A stretch of DNA of 64,000 nucleotides from Pyrinomonadaceae bacterium (GCA_019694355.1 JAIBCB010000005.1:168452-232451); one strand, 5' to 3'. Positions 1-10,095 are shown, counted from the stretch's first letter. Notes: generated by a model not told the origin, from the sequence alone. A program made the numbers and translations.

Positions 1-984
1 GGCCTGCTGCTTACTGTGTCTGACGAAACTGAAAGCGTGCGGGAGCTGCGGTCGATGATCGAAAGTGAGACGGCGAACGCGATCGCCTGGCTCGCTCAAG
101 ATGAGCCGATTGTGGAGCTTCTCGATTACTGCGGCGAAAAACTGGATTGCAAAGCGATCAGAAAGGCGTTTGCCGATATTCCTGAGTTCAACGTTTCGCA
201 TATTTTCAATGCACATTCGAAAAAACTGGACGGACTGCTTTCCCAGGGGATCATTCGGATAACGGACATTCCCGCTGACTTTGCGATGACGGATCGGGAG
301 TCGGCGAAGGTCAACGTCGAGCGGACCGGGAATGTTTATCTTGAGCGTGATTCGATCAAGGAAGTGATACAAGGCCTCAATTACCCGCTGCACTTTCTCG
401 ACTACGAGAGCTTCAATCCAGCGGTACCGAAGTTTGTGAACACTCGGCCGTATCAGCAAATGGTGTTTCAGTATTCGCTGCATACGATCGAGAAAGAAGG
501 CTCGGAATTGAAGCATTCATTTCATCTTTCCCGGAACGACGGACGGCACCCGAGCGAGGAGATCGTCGAAAGGCTTTACGAAGATCTCAATGGCCGCTTT
601 GGAACGGTCATTATATGGAGCGAAGGCTTTGAGAAGACTCGCAATAAGGAACTGGGAGAGATGTTTCCCGATTATGCCGCCTTTCTTGAGGAAGTGAACG
701 CTGCCGTTTACGATATAAGAAAGATATTCTCAAAGCAGCTCTATATGCACCCGCGTTTTCGCGGACGCGATTCGATCAAGGTGGTCCTGCCGGTCCTGTC
801 GGATCTTACATATGAAGGAATGGCGATCGCTGACGGCCTAACGGCTTCGATCAAGTGGTATCATGCCGCAACCGGCCGCGGGACGCCCGAAGAGCGAGAA
901 AAGACGTTTCAAGACCTCGAAGCCTATTGCCATCTCGACACGCTGGCAATGGTCCGGATATACGAACATTTACTTACGATCTAA
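1..984 (+). CDS. DUF2779 domain protein, 5' end outside window
   Basis: The frame is open from base 1, so the gene begins upstream; a GTG at 16 is only an internal candidate start. The visible ~327 residues contain the DUF2779 signature: FLDYESF about 130 residues in, and the closing YCHLDTLAMVRIYEHL about 15 residues before the end. Full-length relatives are usually longer, with an N-terminal nuclease-like (PD-(D/E)XK/Cas4-like) part that would lie outside this window. No biochemical role is established for the family. It ends 39 bp before the mod gene on the same strand, so it may be co-transcribed with the restriction-modification genes, but a CTCTGTG-type repeat lies in that gap. Domain call is fairly sure; function is unknown. 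Confidence 0.75.
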   Translation, partial: GLLLTVSDETESVRELRSMIESETANAIAWLAQDEPIVELLDYCGEKLDCKAIRKAFADIPEFNVSHIFNAHSKKLDGLLSQGIIRITDIPADFAMTDRESAKVNVERTGNVYLERDSIKEVIQGLNYPLHFLDYESFNPAVPKFVNTRPYQQMVFQYSLHTIEKEGSELKHSFHLSRNDGRHPSEEIVERLYEDLNGRFGTVIIWSEGFEKTRNKELGEMFPDYAAFLEEVNAAVYDIRKIFSKQLYMHPRFRGRDSIKVVLPVLSDLTYEGMAIADGLTASIKWYHAATGRGTPEEREKTFQDLEAYCHLDTLAMVRIYEHLLTI

Positions 985-1023
985 CTCAGTGTTCTCTGTG
1001 AACTCTGTGGCTAATTTTGCTTT
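985..1023. repeat. CTCTGTG-type intergenic repeat
   Basis: The 39-bp gap between the DUF2779 gene and mod reads GTTCTCTGTGAACTCTGTGG in its core. The same wording recurs inside mod (2752-2819) and after the ATPase gene (around 11520), so this is a copy of a dispersed repeat rather than a specific promoter. No good Shine-Dalgarno sequence for mod is visible in it. Confidence 0.6.
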
Positions 1024-3033
1024 ATGGAAAAACTGAAGATGCGCACTCCCGATTTTACCGATGAGAATATTACTCGTATTGCCGAGCTGTTCCCGAATTG
1101 CGTTACCGAATCGCGGGATGAAAGCGGTAAGGTGAAGCGTGCCATTGATTTTGATCAGCTCCGGCAGGAGCTTTCGGGCAGCATTGTCGAGGGGCCGCAG
1201 GAGCGGTATCAGCTAAACTGGCCGGGCAAGCGTGAGGCGCTCTTGACGGCAAATGTACCGATCGCCAAGACCCTTCGCCCGTGCCGCGAAGAATCGGTCG
1301 ATTTCGACACGACCAAAAACCTCTTTATCGAAGGCGACAACCTCGACGCCCTAAAACTGCTCCAGGAAACCTATCTTGGCAAGGTCAAGATGATCTACAT
1401 TGACCCGCCGTATAACACCGGACGAAATCTTATCTATAAGAATGACTTTTCTGAGGATGCAGAGAGTTTCCTCCTTAAATCGAACCAAGTTGATAGCGAA
1501 GGAGGACGGCTTGTTGCCAATCCCGACACGAATGGCCGTTTCCATTCTGATTGGCTTGCTTTTATGTACAGCCGCATTCGATTAGCCAGAAATTTGCTTT
1601 CTGATGATGGGCTCTTCGTGTGTGCAATGGACGAGAGTGAAATATCCAACACCGGCAAGCTCTGTGAAGAGATTTTCGGTGATTCAAATTTCATTGGTTC
1701 CCTGGTAACGCGTAGCAACCCTCAGGGACGGGGGAAGAAGAACATTGATCCTACGCATGAGTATCACTTAGTCTACGCAAAACAACTCGACTCAATCGAA
1801 GAACTATTGGTAAGACGTGACAGTGAAGATGGTAACGAGTATATAAACTTCATGCGAAGTGGTACCAACTCAAGAAAGTTTGAAAGGCCAAACCGATTTT
1901 ATCCGATGCTGGTTAAGGATGGGAAGATTTCTTGCATTACAAAGGAGGAGTATACAAAGATCTATACTAAGGAAAACGGGTTCAACGATAGGCACATCAA
2001 AGGTCTCACTAAAAACTACGAAAAGTTGGGTTTTGATGTCATTTACCCGATTGCACAAAACGGCGAGGAAAAGGTATGGCAGCGGACGTTTGAAAGGGCC
2101 GTCAAAGAGTGTGCGAACTATGTCTTGGAAGGTAGGCAGATCAAAACTCCGCGAGATTCCTTTGAGACCCCAAAGTCTCTTTGGGTAAACGACATTCATA
2201 GCAACGTCGCGTATGGAGCCAACTTACTTAAGACCATCTTTGATGGCCATCGAGTTTTCGATTACTCGAAGAGCGTATTCACCGTGAAAGACATACTGTC
2301 ATTGGCCCCCGAGGGTATCGTTGTAGATTTCTTTTCAGGTTCGGCTACAACTGCTCACGCTGTCATGAAGCTCAATATTGAGGAAGAAAGGAAGTCTCAG
2401 TTCGTTTTGGTTCAACTTCCTGAGCTTGCGACAGAAGAGAGCGAAACCTTTGTGGCAGGATATAAATCAATTGCAGAAGTGGGAAAAGAACGCATTCGTC
2501 GGGCGGGGAAAAAGATCAAAGAAGAGGCCGGGCTGATGGGCAAGGATCTTGACATCGGCTTTCGCGTGTTGAAGATCGATTCGTCCAATATGAAAGACGT
2601 TTACTACTCGCCCGACGAACAGGCACAGGCAAACCTGCTCGATCAGGTCACCAACATCAAAGAAGACCGCACCGCCGAAGACCTGCTCTTTCAGGTCCTC
2701 CTCGACTGGGGCGTGGATCTGACGCTGCCGATCGCTCGCGAAAGGATCTCTACCACAGAGAACACAGAGAGCACGGAGAGATCAAATAAAACCTCTGCGG
2801 GCTCTGTGCCCGCTGTGGTGAATAAAGAGTTTGAGGTTTTCTTTGTCGATGAGAACGCCCTCGCCGCCTGCTTTGACGACGGCATCTCAGACGGCCTCAT
2901 AAAGGAACTGGCAAAACGCCAGCCCTTACGCGTCGTCTTCCGCGACTCCGGCTTCGCCACCGACGCCGCCAAGATCAACGCCGAACAGATATTCAAACAA
3001 ATGTCACCGGCAACGGAGGTGCGATCGATCTAG
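1024..3033 (+). CDS. mod: Type III restriction-modification DNA methyltransferase (Mod)
   Basis: N6-adenine DNA methyltransferase and specificity subunit of a type III system; it modifies one strand of an asymmetric site and is also needed for restriction with Res. The catalytic motif IV, DPPYNTG, is at residues 127-133, and the AdoMet-binding motif I, DFFSGSATT, follows at about 435. This order (IV before I) is that of beta-class Mod proteins. The stretch between them, the target recognition region, is visibly more AT-rich than its surroundings, as is common for exchanged specificity domains. Length 669 aa is normal. Residues ~577-600 are encoded by a palindromic repeat (2752-2819) and read ENTESTER, unlike a conserved domain. 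The ATPase-like gene starts 3 nt after the stop. Confidence 0.93.
   Translation: MEKLKMRTPDFTDENITRIAELFPNCVTESRDESGKVKRAIDFDQLRQELSGSIVEGPQERYQLNWPGKREALLTANVPIAKTLRPCREESVDFDTTKNLFIEGDNLDALKLLQETYLGKVKMIYIDPPYNTGRNLIYKNDFSEDAESFLLKSNQVDSEGGRLVANPDTNGRFHSDWLAFMYSRIRLARNLLSDDGLFVCAMDESEISNTGKLCEEIFGDSNFIGSLVTRSNPQGRGKKNIDPTHEYHLVYAKQLDSIEELLVRRDSEDGNEYINFMRSGTNSRKFERPNRFYPMLVKDGKISCITKEEYTKIYTKENGFNDRHIKGLTKNYEKLGFDVIYPIAQNGEEKVWQRTFERAVKECANYVLEGRQIKTPRDSFETPKSLWVNDIHSNVAYGANLLKTIFDGHRVFDYSKSVFTVKDILSLAPEGIVVDFFSGSATTAHAVMKLNIEEERKSQFVLVQLPELATEESETFVAGYKSIAEVGKERIRRAGKKIKEEAGLMGKDLDIGFRVLKIDSSNMKDVYYSPDEQAQANLLDQVTNIKEDRTAEDLLFQVLLDWGVDLTLPIARERISTTENTESTERSNKTSAGSVPAVVNKEFEVFFVDENALAACFDDGISDGLIKELAKRQPLRVVFRDSGFATDAAKINAEQIFKQMSPATEVRSI
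2752..2819. repeat. Palindromic repeat inserted in frame in mod
   Basis: The left arm begins ACCACAGAGAACACAGAG and the right arm ends with its imperfect complement, CTCTGTGCCCGCTGTGGT, around a short AT-rich loop. About 20 of 28 positions pair. The same CTCTGTG words occur in the spacers at 985-1023 and ~11517-11540, so a usually intergenic repeat is here translated without breaking the mod frame. Confidence 0.65.
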
Positions 3034-3036
3034 GCA

Positions 3037-4698
3037 ATGACCGAAGCCGAATTACAATCCATCCTGGCAGCCCTGATCGTAGATTGGGAAAACGAGGTTG
3101 TCGAGTTTAAGAACGTCAGCGACAGCTATTCCACCTCGAAGATCGGGGAGTATTTTTCTGCACTCGCGAATGAGGCGAATCTTCGAGATAAAGAGCGGGC
3201 CTGGCTGATCTTCGGGGTCGACAACCAAAGTCGTAAAGTGGTTGGGAGCGATTATCGGCCAATTCGGGAACGGCTCGCCCAGCTCAAGAACGATATAGCG
3301 ACCGGAGCGGAGCCGCGTGTTACGTTCCGTGAGATCCACGAGGTGTTTATCGATGGCTTGCGGGTAATAATGTTCGAGATCCCTGCTGCCCCTCGGGGGA
3401 TTCCGATCTCGTGGAACGGACATTATCATGCTCGGGCTGGTGAGAGTCTCGTTTCCCTCGGGCTCGACAAACTTGATGAAATCAGGGCCCAAACGGCGAA
3501 CACCGACTGGACAGCCCAGATCATAAATGAGGCGACCATTGCTCATATTGATCCGACGGCATTGTCAAAAGCACGGCAGGGCTTCGCAATAAAACATGCA
3601 AACACATTTAATAAAGGCGAAGTCTTAGGCTGGAGCGACGAGGTGTTTCTCGAAAGGTCCAGATTGACTCGCGACGGTAAGATCACGCGAGCGGCGATAC
3701 TTCTGCTCGGCAGGCCTGAATCTGCCGCTCTTTTATCGCCGCATCCTGCTGAGATCACTTGGAAACTTGTCGGGCCCGAAACCGCGTATGAACATTTTCG
3801 GCCGCCGTTCTTATCGAATACGACCGCGCTTTATCGACGCATTCGTAATGTTCAAGTTCGTATCCTGCCGGCGGACGCCTTGATCCAGGTCGAACTGTCC
3901 AAATACGATCAGGAAATAGTTCTTGAGGCCCTTCACAACTGCATTGCCCATCAAGATTATGAGCGAAACGGTAGGGTCATCGTCACTGAGTTTTTAGACA
4001 AACTCACCTTCAGGACCGAAGGAAATTTCTTTTCCGGCAATCCCGATGACTACCTTGATGGCACAATCACGCCCAGCCGCTATCGCAACCCATTCCTGAC
4101 ACAGGCAATGGCCGTGTTGAATATGATCGACACAATGGGATATGGGATCTATAAAATGTATCGAGGTCAGGCGAAACGCTATTTCCCGCTGCCTGATTTT
4201 GATCTTTCTGAAGGAAATGCCGTTACTCTTACGATCTATGGACACATTGTTGATCCGGCTTATTCAAGGCTCTTAATTCAGAAGACCGACCTTTCCTTAC
4301 CTGACATCATTGCACTTGATCGAGTCCAAAAGAAACTTCAAATTGAGGATACTACCTTAAAGCGGTTACGTAAGGCCGGATTGGTTGAAGGTCGAAAATC
4401 AAATCTTTTTGTGTCTGCATCGGTCGCGTCCGCGACTGCAACCGAGGCGGATTACATCCTTTCCCGTGGCTTGGAGAACAATTTTTATAACAAACTGATT
4501 ACCGATTATTTGGGAAAATTTGGGCCGTCTCCTCGTTCAAAGATCAGTTTATTTCTAACGGATAAATTGAGTGATACGCTCACCGTGGTCCAGAAAGAGA
4601 AGAAGATCCAAAGCCTTTTGACCAATCTTCGTCGTAACGGAGTGATAGAGCGCTTAGGGGCCAAGAAGACGGCTCTTTGGAAGCTTATCGATAATTGA
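3037..4698 (+). CDS. AlbA_2/Schlafen-type putative DNA-binding protein with ATPase-like C-terminal half
   Basis: Residues ~17-130 match the AlbA_2 (Schlafen AAA_4) domain: ENEVVEFK, then SALANEAN and a WLIFGVDN strand followed by VVGSDYR. Residues ~298-330 (EALHNCIAHQDY, then a FRTEGNFF segment) match the degenerate HATPase_c_4 domain that follows AlbA_2 in COG2865-type regulators. Two winged-helix-like segments end the protein (~425-465 and ~505-551). Its start is 3 nt behind the mod stop, so the two are probably translationally coupled. Such proteins are often annotated as transcriptional regulators and are frequent in defence islands; a role in controlling or assisting this restriction system is inferred from position only. 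Confidence 0.8.
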   Translation: MTEAELQSILAALIVDWENEVVEFKNVSDSYSTSKIGEYFSALANEANLRDKERAWLIFGVDNQSRKVVGSDYRPIRERLAQLKNDIATGAEPRVTFREIHEVFIDGLRVIMFEIPAAPRGIPISWNGHYHARAGESLVSLGLDKLDEIRAQTANTDWTAQIINEATIAHIDPTALSKARQGFAIKHANTFNKGEVLGWSDEVFLERSRLTRDGKITRAAILLLGRPESAALLSPHPAEITWKLVGPETAYEHFRPPFLSNTTALYRRIRNVQVRILPADALIQVELSKYDQEIVLEALHNCIAHQDYERNGRVIVTEFLDKLTFRTEGNFFSGNPDDYLDGTITPSRYRNPFLTQAMAVLNMIDTMGYGIYKMYRGQAKRYFPLPDFDLSEGNAVTLTIYGHIVDPAYSRLLIQKTDLSLPDIIALDRVQKKLQIEDTTLKRLRKAGLVEGRKSNLFVSASVASATATEADYILSRGLENNFYNKLITDYLGKFGPSPRSKISLFLTDKLSDTLTVVQKEKKIQSLLTNLRRNGVIERLGAKKTALWKLIDN

Positions 4699-4699
4699 A

Positions 4700-4920
4700 T
4701 TTGCAGAATAAAACAGGCAATTTTGCAGAATAAAACGCGATAACACGTGTATTTACAATAACTTGACCTATTTTATGTGCAGAATAAATCAGAACAACAA
4801 ATACGCGAAACTGAGAAATAAAATGTCCCACCTTGCAGAATAAAATTTACTATCTCCTTTATTTACCAGGTTTAGCTTTCTGGCGATGGATAATAAAATT
4901 GCCGATTTGGCGAATAAATG
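4700..4920. repeat. Seven phased copies of TTGCAGAATAAAA upstream of res
   Basis: The 243-bp gap before res holds near-identical copies of TTGCAGAATAAAA. Taking the T of AAT as reference they lie at 4709, 4731, 4785, 4819, 4841, 4894 and 4915. Intervals are 22, 54, 34, 22, 53 and 21 bp, all close to whole numbers of helical turns, so the copies face the same side of the DNA. Copies 1, 2, 3 and 5 are best conserved; 4, 6 and 7 keep mainly the AATAAA core. This looks like an array of binding sites or a curved A-tract region controlling res. Confidence 0.6.
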
Positions 4921-4941
4921 GAGAATTAACTGCCCGAAACG

Positions 4942-7900
4942 ATGAAGCTCAAATTCAAAATACAGGACTACCAGACTGACGCTGTCAATGCGGTCGTGGA
5001 TTGCTTTGCGGGACAGCCTGCGTCGAGCGGCGTCACCTATTGGGTCGACCCCGGCCTTTCAAAGGAAGCCGGGCCGCTGCTCGCAAGCCAGCCCGAGGAA
5101 GATATCGCGGGTTTTGCGAACGAGGACTTCCGCATTACACCGTATCGGATCCTACAGAACATCCAGGAAGTTCAGCGAAGGCAGAATCTTCCGGTTTCGA
5201 CAAATCTTGTAAACGACACAAAGACCGGATGTGCCTTCAACCTCGATATCGAAATGGAAACCGGCACTGGAAAAACGTACTGCTACATCAAGACGATGTT
5301 CGAGCTAAACCGGCAATACGGTTGGAGCAAGTTCATAGTCGTCGTGCCGAGCATCGCGATCCGTGAGGGCGTTCACAAATCGTTCGAGGTGATGAGGGAG
5401 CATTTTCTCGAAGAGTACGGTAAGCAGGCTCGCTTCTTTATCTACAATTCAAAACAGCTTCACAACCTCGAGAGTTTCTCGTCCGACGCTGGGATCAACG
5501 TGATGATCATCAACGTCCAAGCGTTCAATGCGACTGGGAAAGACGCCCGCAGAATCTACGAAGAACTGGACGACTTTCAGACACGAAAGCCCATCGATGT
5601 CATCAAAAAAAACCGGCCGATCCTCATCCTCGACGAACCGCAGAAAATGAGCGGCGACGCGACAATGAGATCGCTGAAAGAGTTTAAGGCTCTAGCGATG
5701 CTGCGTTACTCCGCCACGCACAAACAGACCTACAACAAGATCTATCGTCTCGATGCTCTCGATGCTTACAACCAGAAGCTAGTCAAAAAGATCGCGGTTC
5801 GCGGCATTTCCGTAAAAGGCCTCCGAGGCACGAAGGCCTATTTGTACCTCGCCGGGATCGATATTTCGGCAAGCAAGCCTCCTGTCGCAAGGCTGGAGTT
5901 TGAGGTAAAGCAGAAGAGCGGCAACATCAAACGCCAAACGGCAAAGGTTCGTAAGGGTTATGACCTTCATCAGCATTCAGGCCTTGATCAATACGATGGA
6001 TTTGTAGTTTCCGAGATCGACGCCAGGAGCAATACCGTGTCGTTCACAAACGGCAAGGAAGTCGCGGTGGGCGAGATCGCAAACGACCAAAGCGAAGCCG
6101 CGCTCCGCCGAATCCAGATCCGCGAAGCGATCAGAGCTCATTTTGAGAAGGAGCAGGTACTATTTCCTCAAGGTATCAAGGTTCTCTCATTATTCTTCAT
6201 AGACACCGTTTCAAAATATCGCCTTTATGATGAGAATGGCGAGGTTGGCGGCGAATACGCGAAGGTGTTCGAAGAGGAATATGCCGCTATCAGATCCGAG
6301 TTTCGCACACTACTCGATGACCGATATACGAAGTACATCGACGAGATACCGGCCGGCCGGACGCATAACGGGTATTTCTCGATTGACAAGAAGAGTAAGC
6401 GAATGGTTGATCCATCTATCGCCGGCCGTGGCGAAACTAAGGGCGAGGCAGACGACGTTGACGCGTATGATCTTATCCTCAAGGACAAAGAGCGCCTCCT
6501 TTCGTTCGAAGAGCCGACCAGATTCATCTTTTCGCACTCGGCCCTGCGTGAAGGCTGGGACAACCCTAATGTCTTCGTCATCGGCACCCTGAAGCACAGC
6601 GACAATACGATCTCGCGACGACAAGAAGTCGGACGCGGAATGCGCCTTGCGGTAAACCAGAACGGCGACCGCATCGACAACCCGGCTATTGTCCACGACG
6701 TGAATGTCCTAACGGTGGTCGCCAGCGAAAGCTATCACGATTTTGTTGAAGGTTTGCAGACGGACATCCGCGACTCACTGTCCGAGCGGCCTAAGGTTGC
6801 GGACAAAGCCTACTTCAAGAATAAGGTTCTCCGCACCGAAGAAGGCGACGTCGTAATGACGGATGCGATGGCTGGCCACCTCGAGTTCTACCTGATCCAG
6901 AATGGCTACGTGGACGTAGATCGGAGGATCTCTGAGAAATATCACCAGGCGAAGGAATCCGATACCCTCGCCGAGCTACCTTCTCAACTCGCGGACTACC
7001 AGGAGCAGGTCCTCAATCTGGTCGACAGCGTATTCTCGGAGTCACAGATGCTGTCGATCGAAAACGATCTTACATCGAAAGTAAATCCGCTCAACGCAAA
7101 CTTCGAGAAAAAGGAGTTCAAAGAGCTTTGGAGCCGTATCAACAAGAAGGCAGCTTACACCGTCGATTTTGATTCGACCGAGCTTGTGGATAAGGCGATC
7201 AAGCACCTTGACCGGGAACTTCGGGTGACGCAACTTCAGTACGTAGTACAACGCGGGCAGCAAGCTGATTCGACAACGGTTGAAGACCTCCAATCGGGCG
7301 ACGGTTTCACACTTCAGGAAACCGCTACGCTTTCCGAGAGAGTCTCCGTTCATTCGGATGTCAAATACGATCTGATCGGGAAGGTTGCGACGGGTTCGCT
7401 GTTGACCAGGAAAACTGTCGCGGCCATCCTCACCGGCATCAACAACGCGACCTTCAGCCAGTTCAAAGTGAATCCAGAGGACTTCATTTCGCAAGCGATC
7501 CGATTCATCAACGAGCAAAAGGCGACAGTTATCGTCGAACACCTGGCCTACAACGAATTGAACGGTGAGTATGGCGTGGACATATTCACCCAAGATAAAG
7601 CCAAGCACGATTTCAGTACGGCTGGCGATCCGTTAAAGCGACACGTTTACGACTACGTCTTCACAGATTCAACGGTTGAACGCGAATTCGTTGCAGAACT
7701 CGATACCAGCGACGAGGTGGTAGTGTACGCGAAACTACCGAAGGGGTTCTCTATTCCAACGCCGGTCGGCGATTACAACCCCGATTGGGCGATCTCATTC
7801 AAGGAAGGAGCCGTAAAGCATATTTACTTCGTGGCCGAAACAAAAGGATCGCTGTCATCCATGCAGCTTCGCGAGATTGAGCGGTCGAAGATTGAATGCG

Positions 7901-7989
7901 CCAGGAAGTTCTTTGCGAAGATCACCTCGGACCAGGTGAAATACGATGTCGTCGACAGCTATGGCAAGCTGATGCAGGCGGTGAAATAG
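4942..7989 (+). CDS. res: Type III restriction enzyme, Res subunit
   Basis: Helicase/translocase and nuclease subunit that acts with Mod to cleave DNA away from unmodified sites. Superfamily-2 helicase motifs are clear: Walker [10 protein letters not shown] with GTGKT at 108-112, motif II DEPQ at 231-234 (the variant usual for type III Res), motif III SAT at 257-259, and a motif VI-like QEVGRGMRL near 570. The C-terminal PD-(D/E)XK nuclease has PDW with D948 and ETK with E966 and K968. At 1015 aa it has full family length and looks intact. It is separated from the preceding gene by 243 bp of phased repeats, so it probably has its own promoter. An A8 run at 5605-5612 lies just before motif II. 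Confidence 0.93.
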   Translation: MKLKFKIQDYQTDAVNAVVDCFAGQPASSGVTYWVDPGLSKEAGPLLASQPEEDIAGFANEDFRITPYRILQNIQEVQRRQNLPVSTNLVNDTKTGCAFNLDIEMETGTGKTYCYIKTMFELNRQYGWSKFIVVVPSIAIREGVHKSFEVMREHFLEEYGKQARFFIYNSKQLHNLESFSSDAGINVMIINVQAFNATGKDARRIYEELDDFQTRKPIDVIKKNRPILILDEPQKMSGDATMRSLKEFKALAMLRYSATHKQTYNKIYRLDALDAYNQKLVKKIAVRGISVKGLRGTKAYLYLAGIDISASKPPVARLEFEVKQKSGNIKRQTAKVRKGYDLHQHSGLDQYDGFVVSEIDARSNTVSFTNGKEVAVGEIANDQSEAALRRIQIREAIRAHFEKEQVLFPQGIKVLSLFFIDTVSKYRLYDENGEVGGEYAKVFEEEYAAIRSEFRTLLDDRYTKYIDEIPAGRTHNGYFSIDKKSKRMVDPSIAGRGETKGEADDVDAYDLILKDKERLLSFEEPTRFIFSHSALREGWDNPNVFVIGTLKHSDNTISRRQEVGRGMRLAVNQNGDRIDNPAIVHDVNVLTVVASESYHDFVEGLQTDIRDSLSERPKVADKAYFKNKVLRTEEGDVVMTDAMAGHLEFYLIQNGYVDVDRRISEKYHQAKESDTLAELPSQLADYQEQVLNLVDSVFSESQMLSIENDLTSKVNPLNANFEKKEFKELWSRINKKAAYTVDFDSTELVDKAIKHLDRELRVTQLQYVVQRGQQADSTTVEDLQSGDGFTLQETATLSERVSVHSDVKYDLIGKVATGSLLTRKTVAAILTGINNATFSQFKVNPEDFISQAIRFINEQKATVIVEHLAYNELNGEYGVDIFTQDKAKHDFSTAGDPLKRHVYDYVFTDSTVEREFVAELDTSDEVVVYAKLPKGFSIPTPVGDYNPDWAISFKEGAVKHIYFVAETKGSLSSMQLREIERSKIECARKFFAKITSDQVKYDVVDSYGKLMQAVK

Positions 7990-8434
<445 letters not shown>

Positions 8435-8460
8435 TAAGGTGGGTTGCGTGGCCTCTTGCT

Positions 8461-8696
8461 GGGCGTCAAAGCGAGAATCGCAAGGTTCCGGCTACGGGCC
8501 GCCAGGCGTCACGGATGCTGGGCGTCAAAGCGAGAATCGCAAGGTTCCGGCTACGGGCCGCCAGGCGTCGCGGATGCTGGGCGTCAAAGCGAGAATCGCA
8601 AGGTTCCGGCTACTGGCCCCCAGGCGTCACGGATGCGGGTCGCCAAAGCGAGAACCGCAAAATTTCGGCCGCGGGCTCCAAAAACTCCGAATGTGG
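8461..8696. repeat. 59-bp tandem repeat, four copies
   Basis: The word CAAAGCGAGAA begins at 8467, 8526, 8585 and 8644, an exact 59-bp period. The first three copies are nearly identical and the fourth is diverged. Each unit contains the small hairpin GCGAGAATCGC and a GC-rich part with GGCTACGGGCC. Because 59 is not a multiple of three, open frames across it are artefacts. A related word, AGCGAGAATCGC, recurs at about 8827. There are no unique spacers, so it is not CRISPR. Confidence 0.85.
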
Positions 8697-8700
8697 GTGA

Positions 8701-9104
8701 ATCGGAGTCGATAACAATGACCCATTCAACAAGAACGACCCAATGAGCGGCGGGGCTTTTGCCCGAAACGCTGATCGCCGCAAACGGTGATGATAGCAAA
8801 TTGGAGGGCAAAGGTTCAAAAAGGGAAGCGAGAATCGCGAAGATCGGTGCCGTGAGTGTGAAATTCGCATTTCCGATTAGTTGCGTTGGGCGGAGGTCGC
8901 CAAATTCTACGGCTCGACAGTTGCGTTTAACGGCGTAAAAATATGTTGACCAATCCTTTTCAGAACATATAGAATGAATTTGGCCACATTTGCGGGCCCT
9001 TCCCGATATTGATCCGGCCGAGCTTTCCAAAAGTGGCTCAGTGTACATTCCGGCCGGCGATCTAGACAGAATCAAGAACTTTCCTAACTTCGAGGAGAAA
9101 AAGT
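8701..9104. other. Upstream region of the 9105 gene
   Basis: About 400 bp with no supported gene. It contains a single related copy of the 59-bp repeat core near 8827 and a good promoter at 8946-8975. If that promoter is used the 9105 gene has a leader of about 120 nt. Confidence 0.5.
8946..8975 (+). promoter_or_regulatory. Sigma-70-type promoter for the 9105 gene
   Basis: TTGACC at 8946-8951 and TAGAAT at 8970-8975 are separated by 18 bp. The only downstream gene on this strand starts at 9105. Confidence 0.6.
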
Positions 9105-10067
9105 GTGAGATCAGTAAATTCATTTGCTCGCGGCTTCGTAATTTCGTGCGCCGTCATCGGTGCTTTTAGCGTTTCGATCCTTGCTCAAGGTTCGGGCATC
9201 ATCGTACAGAAGAAGTCCGCGATGCCGGTCGTCGGCCCGAACGGTCTGTATTGCGGCGGATATATTCAAACTTCGCCGATCTCGACGGCCAACCGCATCA
9301 TCGGCGGCAGCGAAGAAGCCGAACGATATAATTTCAGCGAGAACAACTTTGTTTACATCAATATGGGTGCAAGCAATGGTGTGAACGTCGGCAACTTGTT
9401 CAGCGTTGTCCGCCCGAAAGGACAGGTCGAGAGCCGTTGGACGAACAAGGACGTAGGTTTCTACGTTCAGGAAGTCGGAGCCCTTGAGGTCGTTTCGGTC
9501 AAGAGCGATTACTCCGTTGCCAAGGTCAAGTTCTCGTGCTCGAGCTTTTTGCTCGGCGATCTCGTGCAGCCGCGTGAGAACCGATCTGCTCCGCTTGTCG
9601 TTGCGGGAGCGAAATTCGATCCGTGGGCGGATCCTTCGGGCAAGGCCAACGGCCGCATCCTGATGGCCCGCGACAGCAGCGAAACGCTTGCACAGAACAG
9701 CATCGCGTATGTCGATCTCGGCAGCGAAGAGAATGTAAGGGTCGGCGACAGACTCACCGTTTATCGTCCGCTCGGCAAGGGCAATCTGATGAAGACCCCT
9801 GAGAAGGAACAGGTCAGTGCCCGCGACGAAGGATTCCACAGCGATACGTATCGCGGCGGCAAATTCTCGAATCAGGCCTCGCGCAAGAGCGGCGAACAGG
9901 CTGATGGCAGAATGGTCACGACCTATGACGCAAAACGCGATCGTCCCGCGATCCGAAAGGTCGTCGGCGAGGCCATCGTCCTGAACGTCAAAGAGCGTTC
10001 GGCCACGGTCGTCATCACCCAGAACACGCAGGAAATCCACACAGGCGACTGGGTCGAGATCCAATAA
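9105..10067 (+). CDS. Secreted protein with two repeated beta-rich modules
   Basis: Starts with GTG, chosen because GAGGAG at 9092-9097 is 7 nt upstream. Residues 1-28 form a signal peptide ending near SILAQG. Two related segments follow: VYINMGASNGVNVGNLFSVV (about 82-101) and AYVDLGSEENVRVGDRLTVY (about 204-223), each describing a strand, a glycine turn and another strand; a shorter third likeness is at the C-terminus (HTGDWVEIQ). This pattern resembles the C-terminal domain of FlgT-like and other envelope proteins, but I cannot name the family. It is probably exported to the periplasm or outer membrane. It has its own promoter and a strong terminator, so it is a single-gene unit. Confidence 0.7.
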   Translation: MRSVNSFARGFVISCAVIGAFSVSILAQGSGIIVQKKSAMPVVGPNGLYCGGYIQTSPISTANRIIGGSEEAERYNFSENNFVYINMGASNGVNVGNLFSVVRPKGQVESRWTNKDVGFYVQEVGALEVVSVKSDYSVAKVKFSCSSFLLGDLVQPRENRSAPLVVAGAKFDPWADPSGKANGRILMARDSSETLAQNSIAYVDLGSEENVRVGDRLTVYRPLGKGNLMKTPEKEQVSARDEGFHSDTYRGGKFSNQASRKSGEQADGRMVTTYDAKRDRPAIRKVVGEAIVLNVKERSATVVITQNTQEIHTGDWVEIQ

Positions 10068-10095
10068 ACGAACAGTTCGCAAGGCAACTAAGCAA

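Noticed and set aside
8461..8696. CRISPR-like appearance of the 59-bp repeats
   Set aside because: The whole 59-bp unit is repeated; there are no unique spacers and no cas genes.
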